DNA of 64,000 nucleotides from Novosphingobium sp. MD-1 (lineage in GTDB: Bacteria > Pseudomonadota > Alphaproteobacteria > Sphingomonadales > Sphingomonadaceae), in assembly GCF_001014975.1 (NCBI RefSeq), contig NZ_BBXA01000020.1, positions 310,001 through 374,000 of the forward strand, given 5' to 3'. The position numbers were made by a program, and so were the translations under genes. The notes beneath the pieces are model-generated. The model was not told where the DNA came from and made no database searches. It saw only the letters and a list, made by a program, of their open reading frames with translations. Positions 25,047-34,270 of this stretch are shown here, one piece after another (position 1 is the stretch's first letter; every line of letters starts with the position of its first letter).

Positions 25047-27211
25047 ACCCGGACCTTCCGCCGCGCGCCCGCCAGCAACAGCGCCACGCCCAGCAGCAGC
25101 GCCAGGCCGCCCTTTTCCACGAGAGCCATGTACCCGGTAGCGGTGCGCGGCAAGGTAACCGCTTCGGCTTCGCCCGCTTCGGCACCCGCCGCAGGAGGCG
25201 TGGCATGGGCGGCCGCGCCATTGAACAGCGTGTCGAAATCCCAGCCGGCCGGCAGCAGCAGCGGCAGTTCCTCGCGCGTCAGCCGCGCGCCGGCCGGCCG
25301 GGTCGGCGTTTCATCGACCGCGACCAGGCTCGTCTGCGAGGTGACGAGGCTGTAGGCGAGGCCGAGTTCGGCGATCTGGCCGTCCGCCTGATCGTCCTCG
25401 GTCTCCCCGGCGGCGCGCGCGGCCTCGATCTCCGCGACGCGGCGGTTGGCCCAGAGTCGCGCTACGGCGGGGCTGTCCACGGCGGCGGACAGGTCCACCG
25501 TTTGCGACCACGGCTTGTCGCCGATCATGCCGCTGACCGTCAGGCGGCCGGACAGGTTCTGCCCCTGCCCCAGCAGCACCAGCGGTTCGCCGGCATAGAG
25601 ATCGGGCAGGCGGCGCGGCGTGAAATCGAGCGGCGCGCCATCGACCGTGACCGTGAGATCGCGCGCCACCGGGGCCTTCAGGCGATCGAGCAGCGCGTTC
25701 ATCTTCGCGTTCACTTCGCTGCCATCGCCGATGTTGGTGTAGGTGCCGCGCCCCGCTTCGGCCATGCGGCGCATCAGGAAGGTGTTGGGCGCGGACCCGA
25801 TGCCGACCATGAACACCCGGCTGCGCCCGCCGTGCGCGGCGATTTCCGCCATCATGTCCTTCTCGTTGGACAAGTCGCCATCGGTCAGGAAGATCACCTG
25901 CCGCACGCCCTTTACGTCGTCCGGCGTGGCGTCGACCAGCGCGGCCTTCAGCGCGGGCAGCATCTCGGTGCCGCCGTTGGCTTCCAGCCCTTCGGTGAAG
26001 CGGCGCGCGGTGGCGATCTGTTCGGGCGTGGCCGGCACGCTCTGTTCGAACAGCTGCGTCATCGTGTCGTCGAAGCGGATCACGTTGAAGCGGTCCTCCG
26101 GCCGCAGCGTGTCGAGCGCGTGGAGCAGGCTTTCCTTGGCCGCGTCCATCGATTGCCCGCCCATCGAGCCGCTGTTGTCGATGACGAACACCATCTCGCG
26201 CGGGGGAGCCTTGCCCTGCGGCAGGCGGGCCGGCGGCACGATCGAGGCCATCACGTAGTCCTTTCCATCGAGCGCCTGGCGGAAGAGGCTGAGCGTGGGA
26301 TCGGCGCTGGCCGAGCGCCAGCGCAGTTCGAAATCGCGGTCGGCCGGAACCGCGCCATCGGCCAGCCGGATCGTGCGCGCCTGCGCGCCATCGTCGCTCA
26401 CCGCGATGCGGTGATAGGGGCTGATGAGATTGGCGGGGACGAAGCCGGGCGCGAGATGGACCGTGATCGAGACGGGGTTGAGCCCCTTGCCCAGCGCGGG
26501 CGCGGCCAACGGCGCGGTGACTTCGTCGATATCCTTCGCCACGGCCGTTTCGGAGCGGGCGGGGTTTTCGGCGGTGGCCTGGGCTGGCACGTAGCGCGGC
26601 CCCACCACCAGCGGCAGGCGCAGCGCGAACTCGCCCGATACCTGGCGGACCGGGGCCTGGTATTCGATCTGGATCAGCACCGTTTCGCCGGGGCCGACAT
26701 TGGCCACGCTGTTGCGGAACATGTTGGGCCGCTCGGCTTCGACCAGCCCCGCCTTCTGCCCGCGTTCGCGCGCCTTTTCATAGATTTCGCGGGCTTCGGC
26801 GCGGCGCTTGATATGGCCGACGATCACGCGGTCGCCCACCACCATCTTCAGGCTGTCGACCGCGCCGTCCTCGGGCAGGGGATAGAGGTAGGTCGCTTCC
26901 ATCCAGCGGTCGCTGGTGTTGCGGAACGCCTGCGTCACGCGGACGCGGGCAATGGGGCCGCTGACCGTCACGTCCATGTCGGTGCCCAGCCGCACGGCGG
27001 GCAGGCTTTCCGCCACGCCCTTGCCGGACAGCAGCAGGGTGCCGCTGCCGATCGCGTCACCGTCGGCCGGGGCGTCTTCGGCCTGCAACCGGCCAGCCAG
27101 CAGCGTGCCGCCCACGACTGCCAGCAACAACGCCAGCGCCAGCGCGATCCGGCAGCGGGATCGGCCCGAAAGGAAAGATATGCGCGAGAGGACCATGACA
27201 GGCTCCATCAT
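25043..27211 (-). CDS. sortase-target VIT and vWA domain surface protein
   Basis: About 722 residues from the ATG at 27211 (GGGAAGG ribosome site). A hydrophobic N-terminal segment (about 25-45) is followed by a VIT domain (about 65-185, with VTQAFRNTSDRWMEATYLYPLPEDGAV). A vWA domain with MIDAS DNSGSMG lies near residue 345. The C-terminal sorting region is LPRTATG (about 684-690), a hydrophobic stretch, then RRKVRV. This is the architecture of the 'marine proteobacterial sortase target protein' family. Adhesion or a surface-exposed binding role is likely from vWA/VIT biology, but untested. Later in-frame ATGs at 27208 and 27196 are possible starts. Confidence 0.9.
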   Translation of the reverse strand: MMEPVMVLSRISFLSGRSRCRIALALALLLAVVGGTLLAGRLQAEDAPADGDAIGSGTLLLSGKGVAESLPAVRLGTDMDVTVSGPIARVRVTQAFRNTSDRWMEATYLYPLPEDGAVDSLKMVVGDRVIVGHIKRRAEAREIYEKARERGQKAGLVEAERPNMFRNSVANVGPGETVLIQIEYQAPVRQVSGEFALRLPLVVGPRYVPAQATAENPARSETAVAKDIDEVTAPLAAPALGKGLNPVSITVHLAPGFVPANLISPYHRIAVSDDGAQARTIRLADGAVPADRDFELRWRSASADPTLSLFRQALDGKDYVMASIVPPARLPQGKAPPREMVFVIDNSGSMGGQSMDAAKESLLHALDTLRPEDRFNVIRFDDTMTQLFEQSVPATPEQIATARRFTEGLEANGGTEMLPALKAALVDATPDDVKGVRQVIFLTDGDLSNEKDMMAEIAAHGGRSRVFMVGIGSAPNTFLMRRMAEAGRGTYTNIGDGSEVNAKMNALLDRLKAPVARDLTVTVDGAPLDFTPRRLPDLYAGEPLVLLGQGQNLSGRLTVSGMIGDKPWSQTVDLSAAVDSPAVARLWANRRVAEIEAARAAGETEDDQADGQIAELGLAYSLVTSQTSLVAVDETPTRPAGARLTREELPLLLPAGWDFDTLFNGAAAHATPPAAGAEAGEAEAVTLPRTATGYMALVEKGGLALLLGVALLLAGARRKVRV

Positions 27212-27326
27212 CAAGGGGAGCCTTCCCGTTAGGCGGCAGCGGCGCCGCACAGCCACGGGCAGTCCCCGCCAGTTTCGTCCGGTCGATCCGCACCGGTGCG
27301 GATCGTGGCGGGATCGCTTGACGGAC

Positions 27327-27356
27327 TGTGCGGATATGTGCGCAGATGTCCGCAGT
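27327..27356. promoter_or_regulatory. three tandem 10-bp repeats upstream of XRE gene
   Basis: TGTGCGGATA, TGTGCGCAGA and TGTCCGCAGT follow each other without gaps at 27327, 27337 and 27347. The period is one DNA turn, and TGCGGA/TCCGCA also form an inverted repeat across the array. It lies in the divergent space between the sortase-substrate gene and the XRE regulator, 19 bases before the latter's start. A binding site for that regulator is likely (inference). Confidence 0.5.
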
Positions 27357-27375
27357 TTGACGCAAAGGACATGCC

Positions 27376-28128
27376 GTGCCCGAACCCGATGAAATGCGTG
27401 CCGCCGAAGGACACGCTATCGCCGCGCGGCTGCGCGAGGAGCTGGCGCGGCGGCGCATCTCGCGCCAGGCGCTGGCGGACATGGCGCGGATCAGCCTGTC
27501 CACGCTGGAAAAGGCGCTGTCGGGCAGCCGCCAGTTCACGCTGGCCACGGTGATCCGGCTGGAAGAGGCGCTGGGCACGCGCCTGCGCGATGGCGCTGCC
27601 GCTCCAGAGACCGCACCCGCGCCGGATACCGCGCCCGAGCACATGGGCGCCTACAGCCGCGCCGCCGTGCACTGGATCGAGGCGGACTACCTCACGCTGC
27701 GCGCCAGCTTCGGCGAACCCGGCGCGATCTATGCCTATGTCACGCGCATCTTCTGGGACGATGCGGCAGGCCATCTGCGCTTTACCGAGGCCGAACGGAT
27801 CGATGGCGCCTTCGCGCAGAAGGGCCACGTCTCGATGCCCAACCTCTCCGGCCACACCTACCTCGCGACCTGCGAGGCGGGGCAGCACCGGCTGATCACG
27901 CTGGGCCGGCCGACGCGCGATGGCTGCATGTTCGGCCTGCTGGCCACGCTGCACGCGGGCACCGGATCGCAGCTGATTCCCATCGCCAGCCCGGTGGCCT
28001 TCGTGCCGCGCGGGCAAACGAAAGAGTCCGGAACGGGTCTTGTTCGGCCCGGCGACCCCGCCTTCGCGGCGTTCCGCACCATCCTCGATCGCGCGATAAA
28101 CGACGATTTCTGCCGCTTTCGGCAGTAG
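27376..28128 (+). CDS. XRE family transcriptional regulator, divergent from sortase system
   Basis: The 250-residue protein has an N-terminal Cro/C1-type HTH (about residues 15-70: ARLREELARRRISRQALADMARISLSTLEKALSGSRQF). After a Pro/Ala linker comes a roughly 150-residue domain (YSRAAVHWIEADYLTLRASF and onward) that resembles uncharacterised C-terminal sensor domains. I start at GTG 27376 with an AAAGGAC site. Divergent placement suggests it controls the sortase and substrate genes and itself. Confidence 0.82.
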   Translation: MPEPDEMRAAEGHAIAARLREELARRRISRQALADMARISLSTLEKALSGSRQFTLATVIRLEEALGTRLRDGAAAPETAPAPDTAPEHMGAYSRAAVHWIEADYLTLRASFGEPGAIYAYVTRIFWDDAAGHLRFTEAERIDGAFAQKGHVSMPNLSGHTYLATCEAGQHRLITLGRPTRDGCMFGLLATLHAGTGSQLIPIASPVAFVPRGQTKESGTGLVRPGDPAFAAFRTILDRAINDDFCRFRQ

Positions 28129-28253
28129 TCGGCACCGGTTCCGCACCGGGCCTGACCGCCCCTCCGCGGCCAGGACCGGCGGCTTGCACCGATCCGGCGG
28201 GAAGGCTAGTCCGATCTGGAGCAACCCGGTATTTCCGGGCCTGGGACGGGATC

Positions 28254-30035
28254 ATGGACATCGACGCAACCCCGGCACGACCCGGCCGTATCGCGCGGCT
28301 GGGGCGGCTGACCATCACGCGCAAATTCGTGGGGCTGAGCGTGACGCTGCTGGCGATCATGCTGGCGGCGGCGGTCTATGCCTTCGTGCAGTCCGCCAAG
28401 GTCAACCGCGAAACGGCGCTGCTGGTGGAAGTGCTGGAACCGCTCAAGCGCGAAGTGGCCACGATCGAGGAATTCGCGGCCGAGGAGGAGCTCGCAAGCG
28501 AGCGGGCGCTGCGGTACGGCGGACCGCAGGTGCGCGATGCCGCGTTGCACGAAAGCTATCTCGAACGCTTCCGCGCGTTGAACACCCGCGTCGACAGCCA
28601 GCTCGCCCAGCTTGATACCCATATCAGCCGGTTCGAGACGATGCCGGTCTCCAACGATGTCGCCGTGTTCCTGGGCCGCCTGCAGCTGGAAAGCGAGGCC
28701 GTGCGGCGCGAACACGCCGCCTATCGCGCGGCGATGGACGCCTTTCTCGATCCCAAGGCCCCGGCGATGGTGGATGGCGTGCGCCTGCGCCAGAACACCG
28801 CAATGGACGCCGAACGGCGCGTGCTGGCCGCGATGGAGCGCATGTCGCGCGAGGCCTCCATACTCAGCGGCAAGGACGAACGCCAGCTGGAGGCGCTGGA
28901 GCGGCGCGGCTTTTCGGTCACGGTCGAGAACCTGATCCTTGCCGTCTTCGCCTTTCTGGCGGGCGCGGTCATCTCGGTGCTGCTGACCCGCCGGATGCTG
29001 ACGCCGGTGCGCAGCCTGATCGCCGGTGCGGAGGAAGTGGGGCGCGGCAACCTGGAAGTCTCGCTGCCGGCCACGACGCACGACGAGCTGGGCCAATTGA
29101 CCACCGCATTTTCCGCGATGGTGGAGGAGCTGCGGCAGAAGGTCGCGCTGAAAAACACTTTCTCCAGCTATATGGACCCCCGCGTGGTCGATCGTCTGCT
29201 GGGCGCCAACCGCGCGGAGCTGGAAGCCGGCGAAAAGCGCGAAATGACCGTGTACTTCTCCGACGTCCAGGGCTTCAGCGCGATTTCGGAAACGCTGACC
29301 CCCACCGCGCTGGTGCGGCTGGTCAACCGCTACCTGACGCTGGCGGCGGAGCCGATCCACCGTCACCACGGCGTGATCGACAAGTACATCGGCGATGCCG
29401 TCATGGCCTATTGGGGGCCGCCGTTCGCGCTGGAGGAACCGGCGCTTTCCGCCGTCACCGCCGCGCTGGAACAGCGCGAACAGATCGCGCGGCTGCAGCG
29501 CGAACTGCCCGAACTGCTCGGCCTGCGCCGGGGTGCGCCCAGCGTTTCGGCGCGGATCGGCCTCGCCACGGGCGATGTGGTGGTCGGCTCGATCGGTTCG
29601 GCCGCCTCGCGCAATTTCACGATCATGGGCGATGCGGTCAACGTCGCCTCGCGCCTCGAAAGCGCCAACAAGACCTATGGCACGCTGATTCTGGCCGACG
29701 AGGCGACCATGCTCAAGGTGCGCCACCGCATCGAGGCGCGCGAGATCGACCTGCTGGCCGCGCCGGGCAAGAGCGAGGCGGTGCGCATCTACGAGCTGCT
29801 GGGCGAGATTGGCGAGGTCGAGCCGGACCTGCTTTCCGCGCGCGATGCCCATGCCCACGCGCTCGCGCTCTACCGCGCGCGGGAGTGGGACAAGGCCGAA
29901 GCCGCCTTCGCCGAAACGCTGCGGATCGCGCCGGAAGATGGCCCGGCGCGCGTGTTCCTCACCCGCATCGCCGCCTTCCGGGCGGCCCCGCCGCCGGCGG
30001 ACTGGGCCGGCATCTGGCTCAGCCCGGGAAAGTAG
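28254..30035 (+). CDS. membrane class III adenylate/guanylate cyclase with HAMP domain
   Basis: The 593-residue protein has membrane segments at about 25-45 and 226-245 enclosing a helical periplasmic sensor. A HAMP domain (about 246-298) follows, then a class III cyclase domain (about 330-510). Metal-binding aspartates are in YFSDVQGFSAI and KYIGDAVMAYWG. A C-terminal helical part (about 525-590) resembles a TPR-like repeat. It should make cAMP (or cGMP) in response to an extracellular cue. The ATG at 28254 follows GGGACGGGATC. A palindromic repeat lies downstream. Confidence 0.92.
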   Translation: MDIDATPARPGRIARLGRLTITRKFVGLSVTLLAIMLAAAVYAFVQSAKVNRETALLVEVLEPLKREVATIEEFAAEEELASERALRYGGPQVRDAALHESYLERFRALNTRVDSQLAQLDTHISRFETMPVSNDVAVFLGRLQLESEAVRREHAAYRAAMDAFLDPKAPAMVDGVRLRQNTAMDAERRVLAAMERMSREASILSGKDERQLEALERRGFSVTVENLILAVFAFLAGAVISVLLTRRMLTPVRSLIAGAEEVGRGNLEVSLPATTHDELGQLTTAFSAMVEELRQKVALKNTFSSYMDPRVVDRLLGANRAELEAGEKREMTVYFSDVQGFSAISETLTPTALVRLVNRYLTLAAEPIHRHHGVIDKYIGDAVMAYWGPPFALEEPALSAVTAALEQREQIARLQRELPELLGLRRGAPSVSARIGLATGDVVVGSIGSAASRNFTIMGDAVNVASRLESANKTYGTLILADEATMLKVRHRIEAREIDLLAAPGKSEAVRIYELLGEIGEVEPDLLSARDAHAHALALYRAREWDKAEAAFAETLRIAPEDGPARVFLTRIAAFRAAPPPADWAGIWLSPGK

Positions 30036-30068
30036 GCGACACGATCCTTCGCATACGCGGCGCGTTTT

Positions 30069-30149
30069 CCCACCCCCAACCCCTCCCGCAAGCGGGAGGG
30101 GAGCGAGACTTGCGCCGCCGCAGGCGGCGTTAGTCGCAGCGGGGTGGGC
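30069..30149. repeat. palindromic intergenic repeat (copy 4), 81 bp
   Basis: It is almost identical in length and layout to the copy at 13941: CCCACCCCC start, CCCCTCCCGCAAGCGGGAGGGG hairpin, GCGAGACTTGCG link, GCCGCCGCAGGCGGCG palindrome, TTAGTCGCAGC and GGGGTGGGC end. It separates the cyclase gene from the convergent DUF3035 gene. Confidence 0.82.
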
Positions 30150-30192
30150 TTTCCACGCCCCGCGCTCGCGAAAAATATAATCGCCAAAAGGA

Positions 30193-30217
30193 AAACCCCC
30201 GCGCGCGGCGGAGGTTT
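30193..30217 (-). terminator. putative terminator of the ileS-lspA-DUF3035 unit
   Basis: An imperfect stem, AAACC-C-CCGC with GCGG-A-GGTTT, has one C/A mismatch and a short loop. Reading in the minus direction it is followed by GGTTTTCCTTTTGG. It begins 27 bases after the DUF3035 stop codon. Confidence 0.55.
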
Positions 30218-30244
30218 CTGAGTCCGACAGGGACTGTGCCCGGA

Positions 30245-30658
30245 TCAGCCGGGAATATTGGCCTGTGCCTCGGCGCCGTCGCCCTGCGGCGCGGCCAGGA
30301 TGTCGCGCAGCCCGCTGCCCTTGGCAACCGTCTTGGTATCCGGATCGCCCACCGAGCTGCGGATGCCGGCGGCCGAAGCGCCCGAACGGTTGATCACGTC
30401 GGTTTCCACCGCGCTGCGCGGGGCCGGGCCACCGAACAGCGCTTCCAGCGCCTGCTTGCCGGAATCGACGTCCTGCGGGCGCGGCGCGCCGGGGTTGGGC
30501 GGGGTCAGCGCGAAATCGGGCGGCACCACCAGCGGCGCCTGGCGCGTCACCGCGAATTCATCGGGACGCACGCGATTGAACAGCGAGCCGCCCGCGCCGC
30601 AGGCGGACAGCAGGCCCGCGCCCGAGACGAGAAGGCAAAGAGTGGCGGCTTTACGCAT
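30245..30658 (-). CDS. DUF3035 / BamF-like outer-membrane lipoprotein
   Basis: This 137-residue lipoprotein has a signal peptide ending L17-S-A-C20. The body contains RVRPDEFAVTRQAPLVVPPDFALTPP, the conserved feature of DUF3035 proteins; the family includes BamF, reported as a BAM complex component in Caulobacter. The remainder is low-complexity and polar. The ATG lies one base after the lspA stop and has a GGAGAAT site within lspA. Pairing with lspA, which processes lipoproteins, is typical for the order. The BamF role is inferred. Confidence 0.78.
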   Translation of the reverse strand: MRKAATLCLLVSGAGLLSACGAGGSLFNRVRPDEFAVTRQAPLVVPPDFALTPPNPGAPRPQDVDSGKQALEALFGGPAPRSAVETDVINRSGASAAGIRSSVGDPDTKTVAKGSGLRDILAAPQGDGAEAQANIPG

Positions 30659-30659
30659 A

Positions 30660-31193
30660 TCAGGCATTCTCCGTGGCGGCGGCATCAGCTTCGGCATCCG
30701 CGCCATTGGCGGGCTTTTCGCGCGAAAGCAGCGACCGGGCAAGCAGTATCAGCACGCCGAAGGTGATGGCGGCATCGGCGATGTTGAAAATCAGGAACGG
30801 GCGCCATTCCCCGAAATGGAGGTCGGCGTAATCGATCACGTAACCGCGCGAGGCGCGGTCGTAGATATTGCCCAGCGCCCCGCCCAGTACCAGCGCAAGG
30901 CCGACGATATCGCCCAGCACCTTTTCGCGCAGCATCCACACGGCCACGCCCAGCGCGATCACGGCGGTCACCAGGATCAGGCCGTAGCGCATCTCGGCCG
31001 AGGTTGCCGTGAACATGCCCAGCGAAACGCCGTAGTTCTCGGTCCAGCGCAAGTCGAAGAACGGCAGCAGCGGAATTGCGCCCACGTCCGCCAGCGCGAG
31101 CCGGCCGGTCATCAGCGCCTTGACGCCGCGATCCACCGCGAACGTAAGCAGCGCCAGCGCGAAGCCGGCAAGGCGGCGGCCGGAAACGGTCAC
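30660..31193 (-). CDS. lspA: lipoprotein signal peptidase II
   Basis: The 177-residue inner-membrane aspartic peptidase has four membrane segments and cleaves prolipoprotein signal peptides before the lipidated Cys. Active-site aspartates lie in YVID121YADLHFG and FNIAD140AAITFG. The start is GTG at 31193, overlapping the ileS stop as GTGA, the commonest arrangement for ileS-lspA. Longer upstream frames run inside ileS. The C-terminal tail is Ala/Glu/Asp-rich. Confidence 0.94.
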   Translation of the reverse strand: MTVSGRRLAGFALALLTFAVDRGVKALMTGRLALADVGAIPLLPFFDLRWTENYGVSLGMFTATSAEMRYGLILVTAVIALGVAVWMLREKVLGDIVGLALVLGGALGNIYDRASRGYVIDYADLHFGEWRPFLIFNIADAAITFGVLILLARSLLSREKPANGADAEADAAATENA

Positions 31194-34066
31194 GCGGCCT
31201 GCCCGTCCAGTTCCGCGACCACCGTTTCGCAGCGCGCGCACAGCGCGCCGTCTTCGGCCACTTCGGGCAGATGGCGCCAGCAACGGCCGCATTTGTGGTC
31301 GTGGGTTCGGGTGACGGTCACGCCGTCATCCTGCCCGCGCACGACTGTCCCGGTGATGAACAGTTCGGCCAGATTGGCCTCCGGCGCGCCTTCGGGCACC
31401 AGCACTTGCGCTTCCAGCCCCGACCCCAGCACCTTTTCGCGGCGCAGCGGCTCGATCGCCTCGTTCACCGTGGTCCGCAGCGCGCGCAGTTCGGCCCAGC
31501 GGTCCTCTTCCACCACCGAGACCGGCACCACCGGCCATTCGAGCAGGTGCACGCTGTCGCTGCCGGGGAAGCGCGTCTGCCACACTTCCTCCGCGGTGAA
31601 GACCAGCACCGGCGCGGCATAGCGCACCAGCGCGTGGAACAGCATGTCGAGCACGGTGCGATAGGCGCGGCGCTTGGGATCGCCCGGCGCGTCGCAATAG
31701 AGCGAATCCTTGCGGATATCGAAGAAGAACGCGGAGAGGTCCTCGTTGCAGAACTCGCTCAGCGCGCGGACATAGGTGTTGTAGTCATAGTCCGCCACCG
31801 CCTGCCGCAGCGTGCCGTCCAGCCGTTCGAGCAGGACGAGCATGTAGCGCTCCAGCTCGGGCATCTCGCCCACCGGCAGCTTCTCGTCCTCGCCGAACCC
31901 GTCGAGCGCGCCCAGCAGGTAGCGGAAGGTGTTGCGCAGCTTGCGGTACTGGTCCGCCACGCCGGCCAGGATTTCCTTGCCGATGCGGTGGTCCTCGGTG
32001 AAATCCACCGACAGCGCCCACAGCCGCAGGATATCCGCGCCGTAATCGCGCATCAGGTCGATCGGGCTGATCGTGTTGCCCAGCGACTTGGACATCTTCA
32101 GGCCCTTGGCGTCCATGGTGAAGCCATGGGTCAGCACGCCCTTGTACGGCGCATGGCCGCGCGTGGCGCAGGCTTCCAGCAGCGAGGACTGGAACCAGCC
32201 GCGGTGCTGGTCCGATCCTTCCAGATAGAGGTCCGCGTGCGGACCCTGATAGCCTTCGGGCCGCAGCAGATCGGGCCAGCGGCCCGATTCCAGCACGAAG
32301 GCATGGGTGCTGCCCGAATCGAACCACACGTCCAGGATGTCGGCCACGCGCTCGTAGTCTTCGGCCTTGTAGTCCGGCCCCAGCAGGTCCTGCGCCGCCT
32401 CGTCCGACCAGGCATCGACGCCTTCGGCGCGGATGGCGTTGACGATGCGGTCGTTCACCGCCGGATCGACAAGGTACTGGCCGGTCTTGCGCTCGACGAA
32501 CAGCGTGATCGGCACGCCCCACGCGCGCTGGCGGCTCAGCACCCAGTCGGGCCGGCCTTCCACCATCGCGCCGATGCGGTTGCGGCCCTTTTCGGGCACG
32601 AAGCGCGTTTCGGCGATGGCCGCCATCGCCGCCTGCCGCAGCGTGGGCGCGGCGCACAGCGCTTCCTCGGCCGGGTTGATCGCGCCGCCTTCGGTTTCCC
32701 AGCGGTTCTCGCCCGGCGTCTTGGGCGAGATATGCGTCATCACCCGGTCCATCGGCACGAACCACTGCGGTGTGCAGCGGAAGATCACCTTGGCCTTGGA
32801 GCGCCACGAATGCGGGTAGGAGTGCTTGTAGTCCGCGCTCGCCGCCAGCAGCCCGCCCGCCTCGCGCAGCGCGGTGCAGATCGGCCCGTCGGGTGCGTTG
32901 AACTTCGGGTTGATGACCGAGCCTTCACCGCCCAGCCACGCCCAGTCCGCGCGGTACTTGCCATCGCCCTCGACCGCGAACACCGGATCGATCCCGTGCG
33001 CCTTGCACAGCAGGAAGTCGTCCTCGCCGTGGTCGGGCGCCATGTGGACAAGGCCCGTGCCGCTGTCGGTGGTGACGAAATCGCCGGCGAGCAGCGGGCG
33101 CGGTTTGGCGAAGAACCCGCCAAGGTGGTGCATCGGATGGCGAGCGACGGTACCAGCTAGGGCCGAACCCAAATACCGCCCCGCCGGACCGCTCTTGTAG
33201 GTCTCGATTTCGCAATCGGCTCGATCGAGAAATGCCCCGGCGAGATCCCGAGCCACAAGGTAGCGGCGGCGATCGACCTCAACAATCGTATATTGAACAT
33301 CCGGCCCATACGCGAGCGCCTGGTTCACCGGAATCGTCCACGGCGTCGTTGTCCAGATCACCGCGTAAGCGCCGACCAGTTCCGCGATCGGCGATTCCGT
33401 GATCTCGAACGCCACGTCCACCTGGGTCGAGACGATGTCCTCGTATTCGACTTCCGCCTCGGCCAGCGCGGTCTTTTCCACCGGGCTCCACATAACCGGC
33501 TTGGCGCCGCGATAGAGCATCTGGTTCTCGGCGAACTTGAGCAGTTCGCCGACGATGGTGGCCTCCGCCTGGAAATCCATCGTCAGGTACGGATGGTCCC
33601 AGTCGCCGTTGATGCCGAGCCGCTTCAACTGTTCGCGCTGCACGTCCACCCACTTCTGGGCATAGGCGCGGCATTCGGCGCGGAATTCGCGCGGGGGAAC
33701 CTCGTCCTTGTTCTTCTTCTTCTTGCGGTATTCCTCCTCGACCTTCCATTCGATGGGAAGGCCGTGGCAGTCCCAGCCGGGCACATAGGGCGCGTCCTTG
33801 CCCAGCAGGCTCTGCGTGCGGCAGACCATGTCCTTGAGGATATGGTTCAGCGCATGGCCGATGTGCATGTCGCCATTGGCATAGGGCGGGCCATCGTGGA
33901 GGATGAACTTCTCGCGCCCGGCGCGGGCATCGCGCAAGCGGCTGTAGAGGTCCTGTTCCTGCCAGCGCGCGAGAATGCCCGGCTCCTTCTGCGGGAGTCC
34001 GGCCTTCATCGGGAAATCGGTCTTCGGCAGGAAGACGGTGCTTCGGTAGTCGCGCTGTTCGGTCAT
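31190..34066 (-). CDS. ileS: isoleucyl-tRNA synthetase
   Basis: This 958-residue class I synthetase has HIGH (residues about 67-70 in DMHIGHALNHIL), KMSKS (about 656-660, followed by LGN), the CP1 editing domain between them and a C-terminal zinc-binding Cys cluster (CGRCWRHL...CARCETVV). Length is normal. A segment at about 33140-33330 (residues roughly 245-309, in the editing domain) uses many codons rare elsewhere in the window (ATT, GTT, CTA, TTG, CAA, GCT, GGT), hinting at imported sequence. It starts an ileS-lspA-DUF3035 unit. Confidence 0.97.
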   Translation of the reverse strand: MTEQRDYRSTVFLPKTDFPMKAGLPQKEPGILARWQEQDLYSRLRDARAGREKFILHDGPPYANGDMHIGHALNHILKDMVCRTQSLLGKDAPYVPGWDCHGLPIEWKVEEEYRKKKKNKDEVPPREFRAECRAYAQKWVDVQREQLKRLGINGDWDHPYLTMDFQAEATIVGELLKFAENQMLYRGAKPVMWSPVEKTALAEAEVEYEDIVSTQVDVAFEITESPIAELVGAYAVIWTTTPWTIPVNQALAYGPDVQYTIVEVDRRRYLVARDLAGAFLDRADCEIETYKSGPAGRYLGSALAGTVARHPMHHLGGFFAKPRPLLAGDFVTTDSGTGLVHMAPDHGEDDFLLCKAHGIDPVFAVEGDGKYRADWAWLGGEGSVINPKFNAPDGPICTALREAGGLLAASADYKHSYPHSWRSKAKVIFRCTPQWFVPMDRVMTHISPKTPGENRWETEGGAINPAEEALCAAPTLRQAAMAAIAETRFVPEKGRNRIGAMVEGRPDWVLSRQRAWGVPITLFVERKTGQYLVDPAVNDRIVNAIRAEGVDAWSDEAAQDLLGPDYKAEDYERVADILDVWFDSGSTHAFVLESGRWPDLLRPEGYQGPHADLYLEGSDQHRGWFQSSLLEACATRGHAPYKGVLTHGFTMDAKGLKMSKSLGNTISPIDLMRDYGADILRLWALSVDFTEDHRIGKEILAGVADQYRKLRNTFRYLLGALDGFGEDEKLPVGEMPELERYMLVLLERLDGTLRQAVADYDYNTYVRALSEFCNEDLSAFFFDIRKDSLYCDAPGDPKRRAYRTVLDMLFHALVRYAAPVLVFTAEEVWQTRFPGSDSVHLLEWPVVPVSVVEEDRWAELRALRTTVNEAIEPLRREKVLGSGLEAQVLVPEGAPEANLAELFITGTVVRGQDDGVTVTRTHDHKCGRCWRHLPEVAEDGALCARCETVVAELDGQAA

Positions 34067-34134
34067 GATCGGCGGGCCTTAGCGGCGCGCGGGGATTCCT
34101 GCAATTGCGTGATGGTTTGGCGTAAAGGGGATCA

Positions 34135-34256
34135 GCCCACCCCGCTGCGACTAGCCGGCACTGCGGCCCGGCAAGTCTCGCGCCCCTCCCGCTTGCGGGA
34201 GGGGGTGTGTCGCGCGTTCCCTCCCCTCCCGCTTGCGGGAGGGGCCGGGGGTGGGC
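34135..34256. repeat. palindromic intergenic repeat (copy 5), reversed and with two hairpins
   Basis: Read on the plus strand it is the reverse complement of copies 2 and 4 (GCCCACCCCGCTGCGACTA start, GCAAGTCTCGCGCCCC). It then carries a second CCCCTCCCGCTTGCGGGAGGGG hairpin and closes with GGGGGTGGGC. The total is 122 bp. It lies between ileS and ribF. Confidence 0.8.
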
Positions 34257-34270
34257 CGTGGCACGAGCTG

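Noticed and set aside
25205..27232. Long plus-strand frame opposite the VIT/vWA gene
   Set aside because: It is Arg/Ala/His-rich without domains and lies antisense to a clear multi-domain gene.
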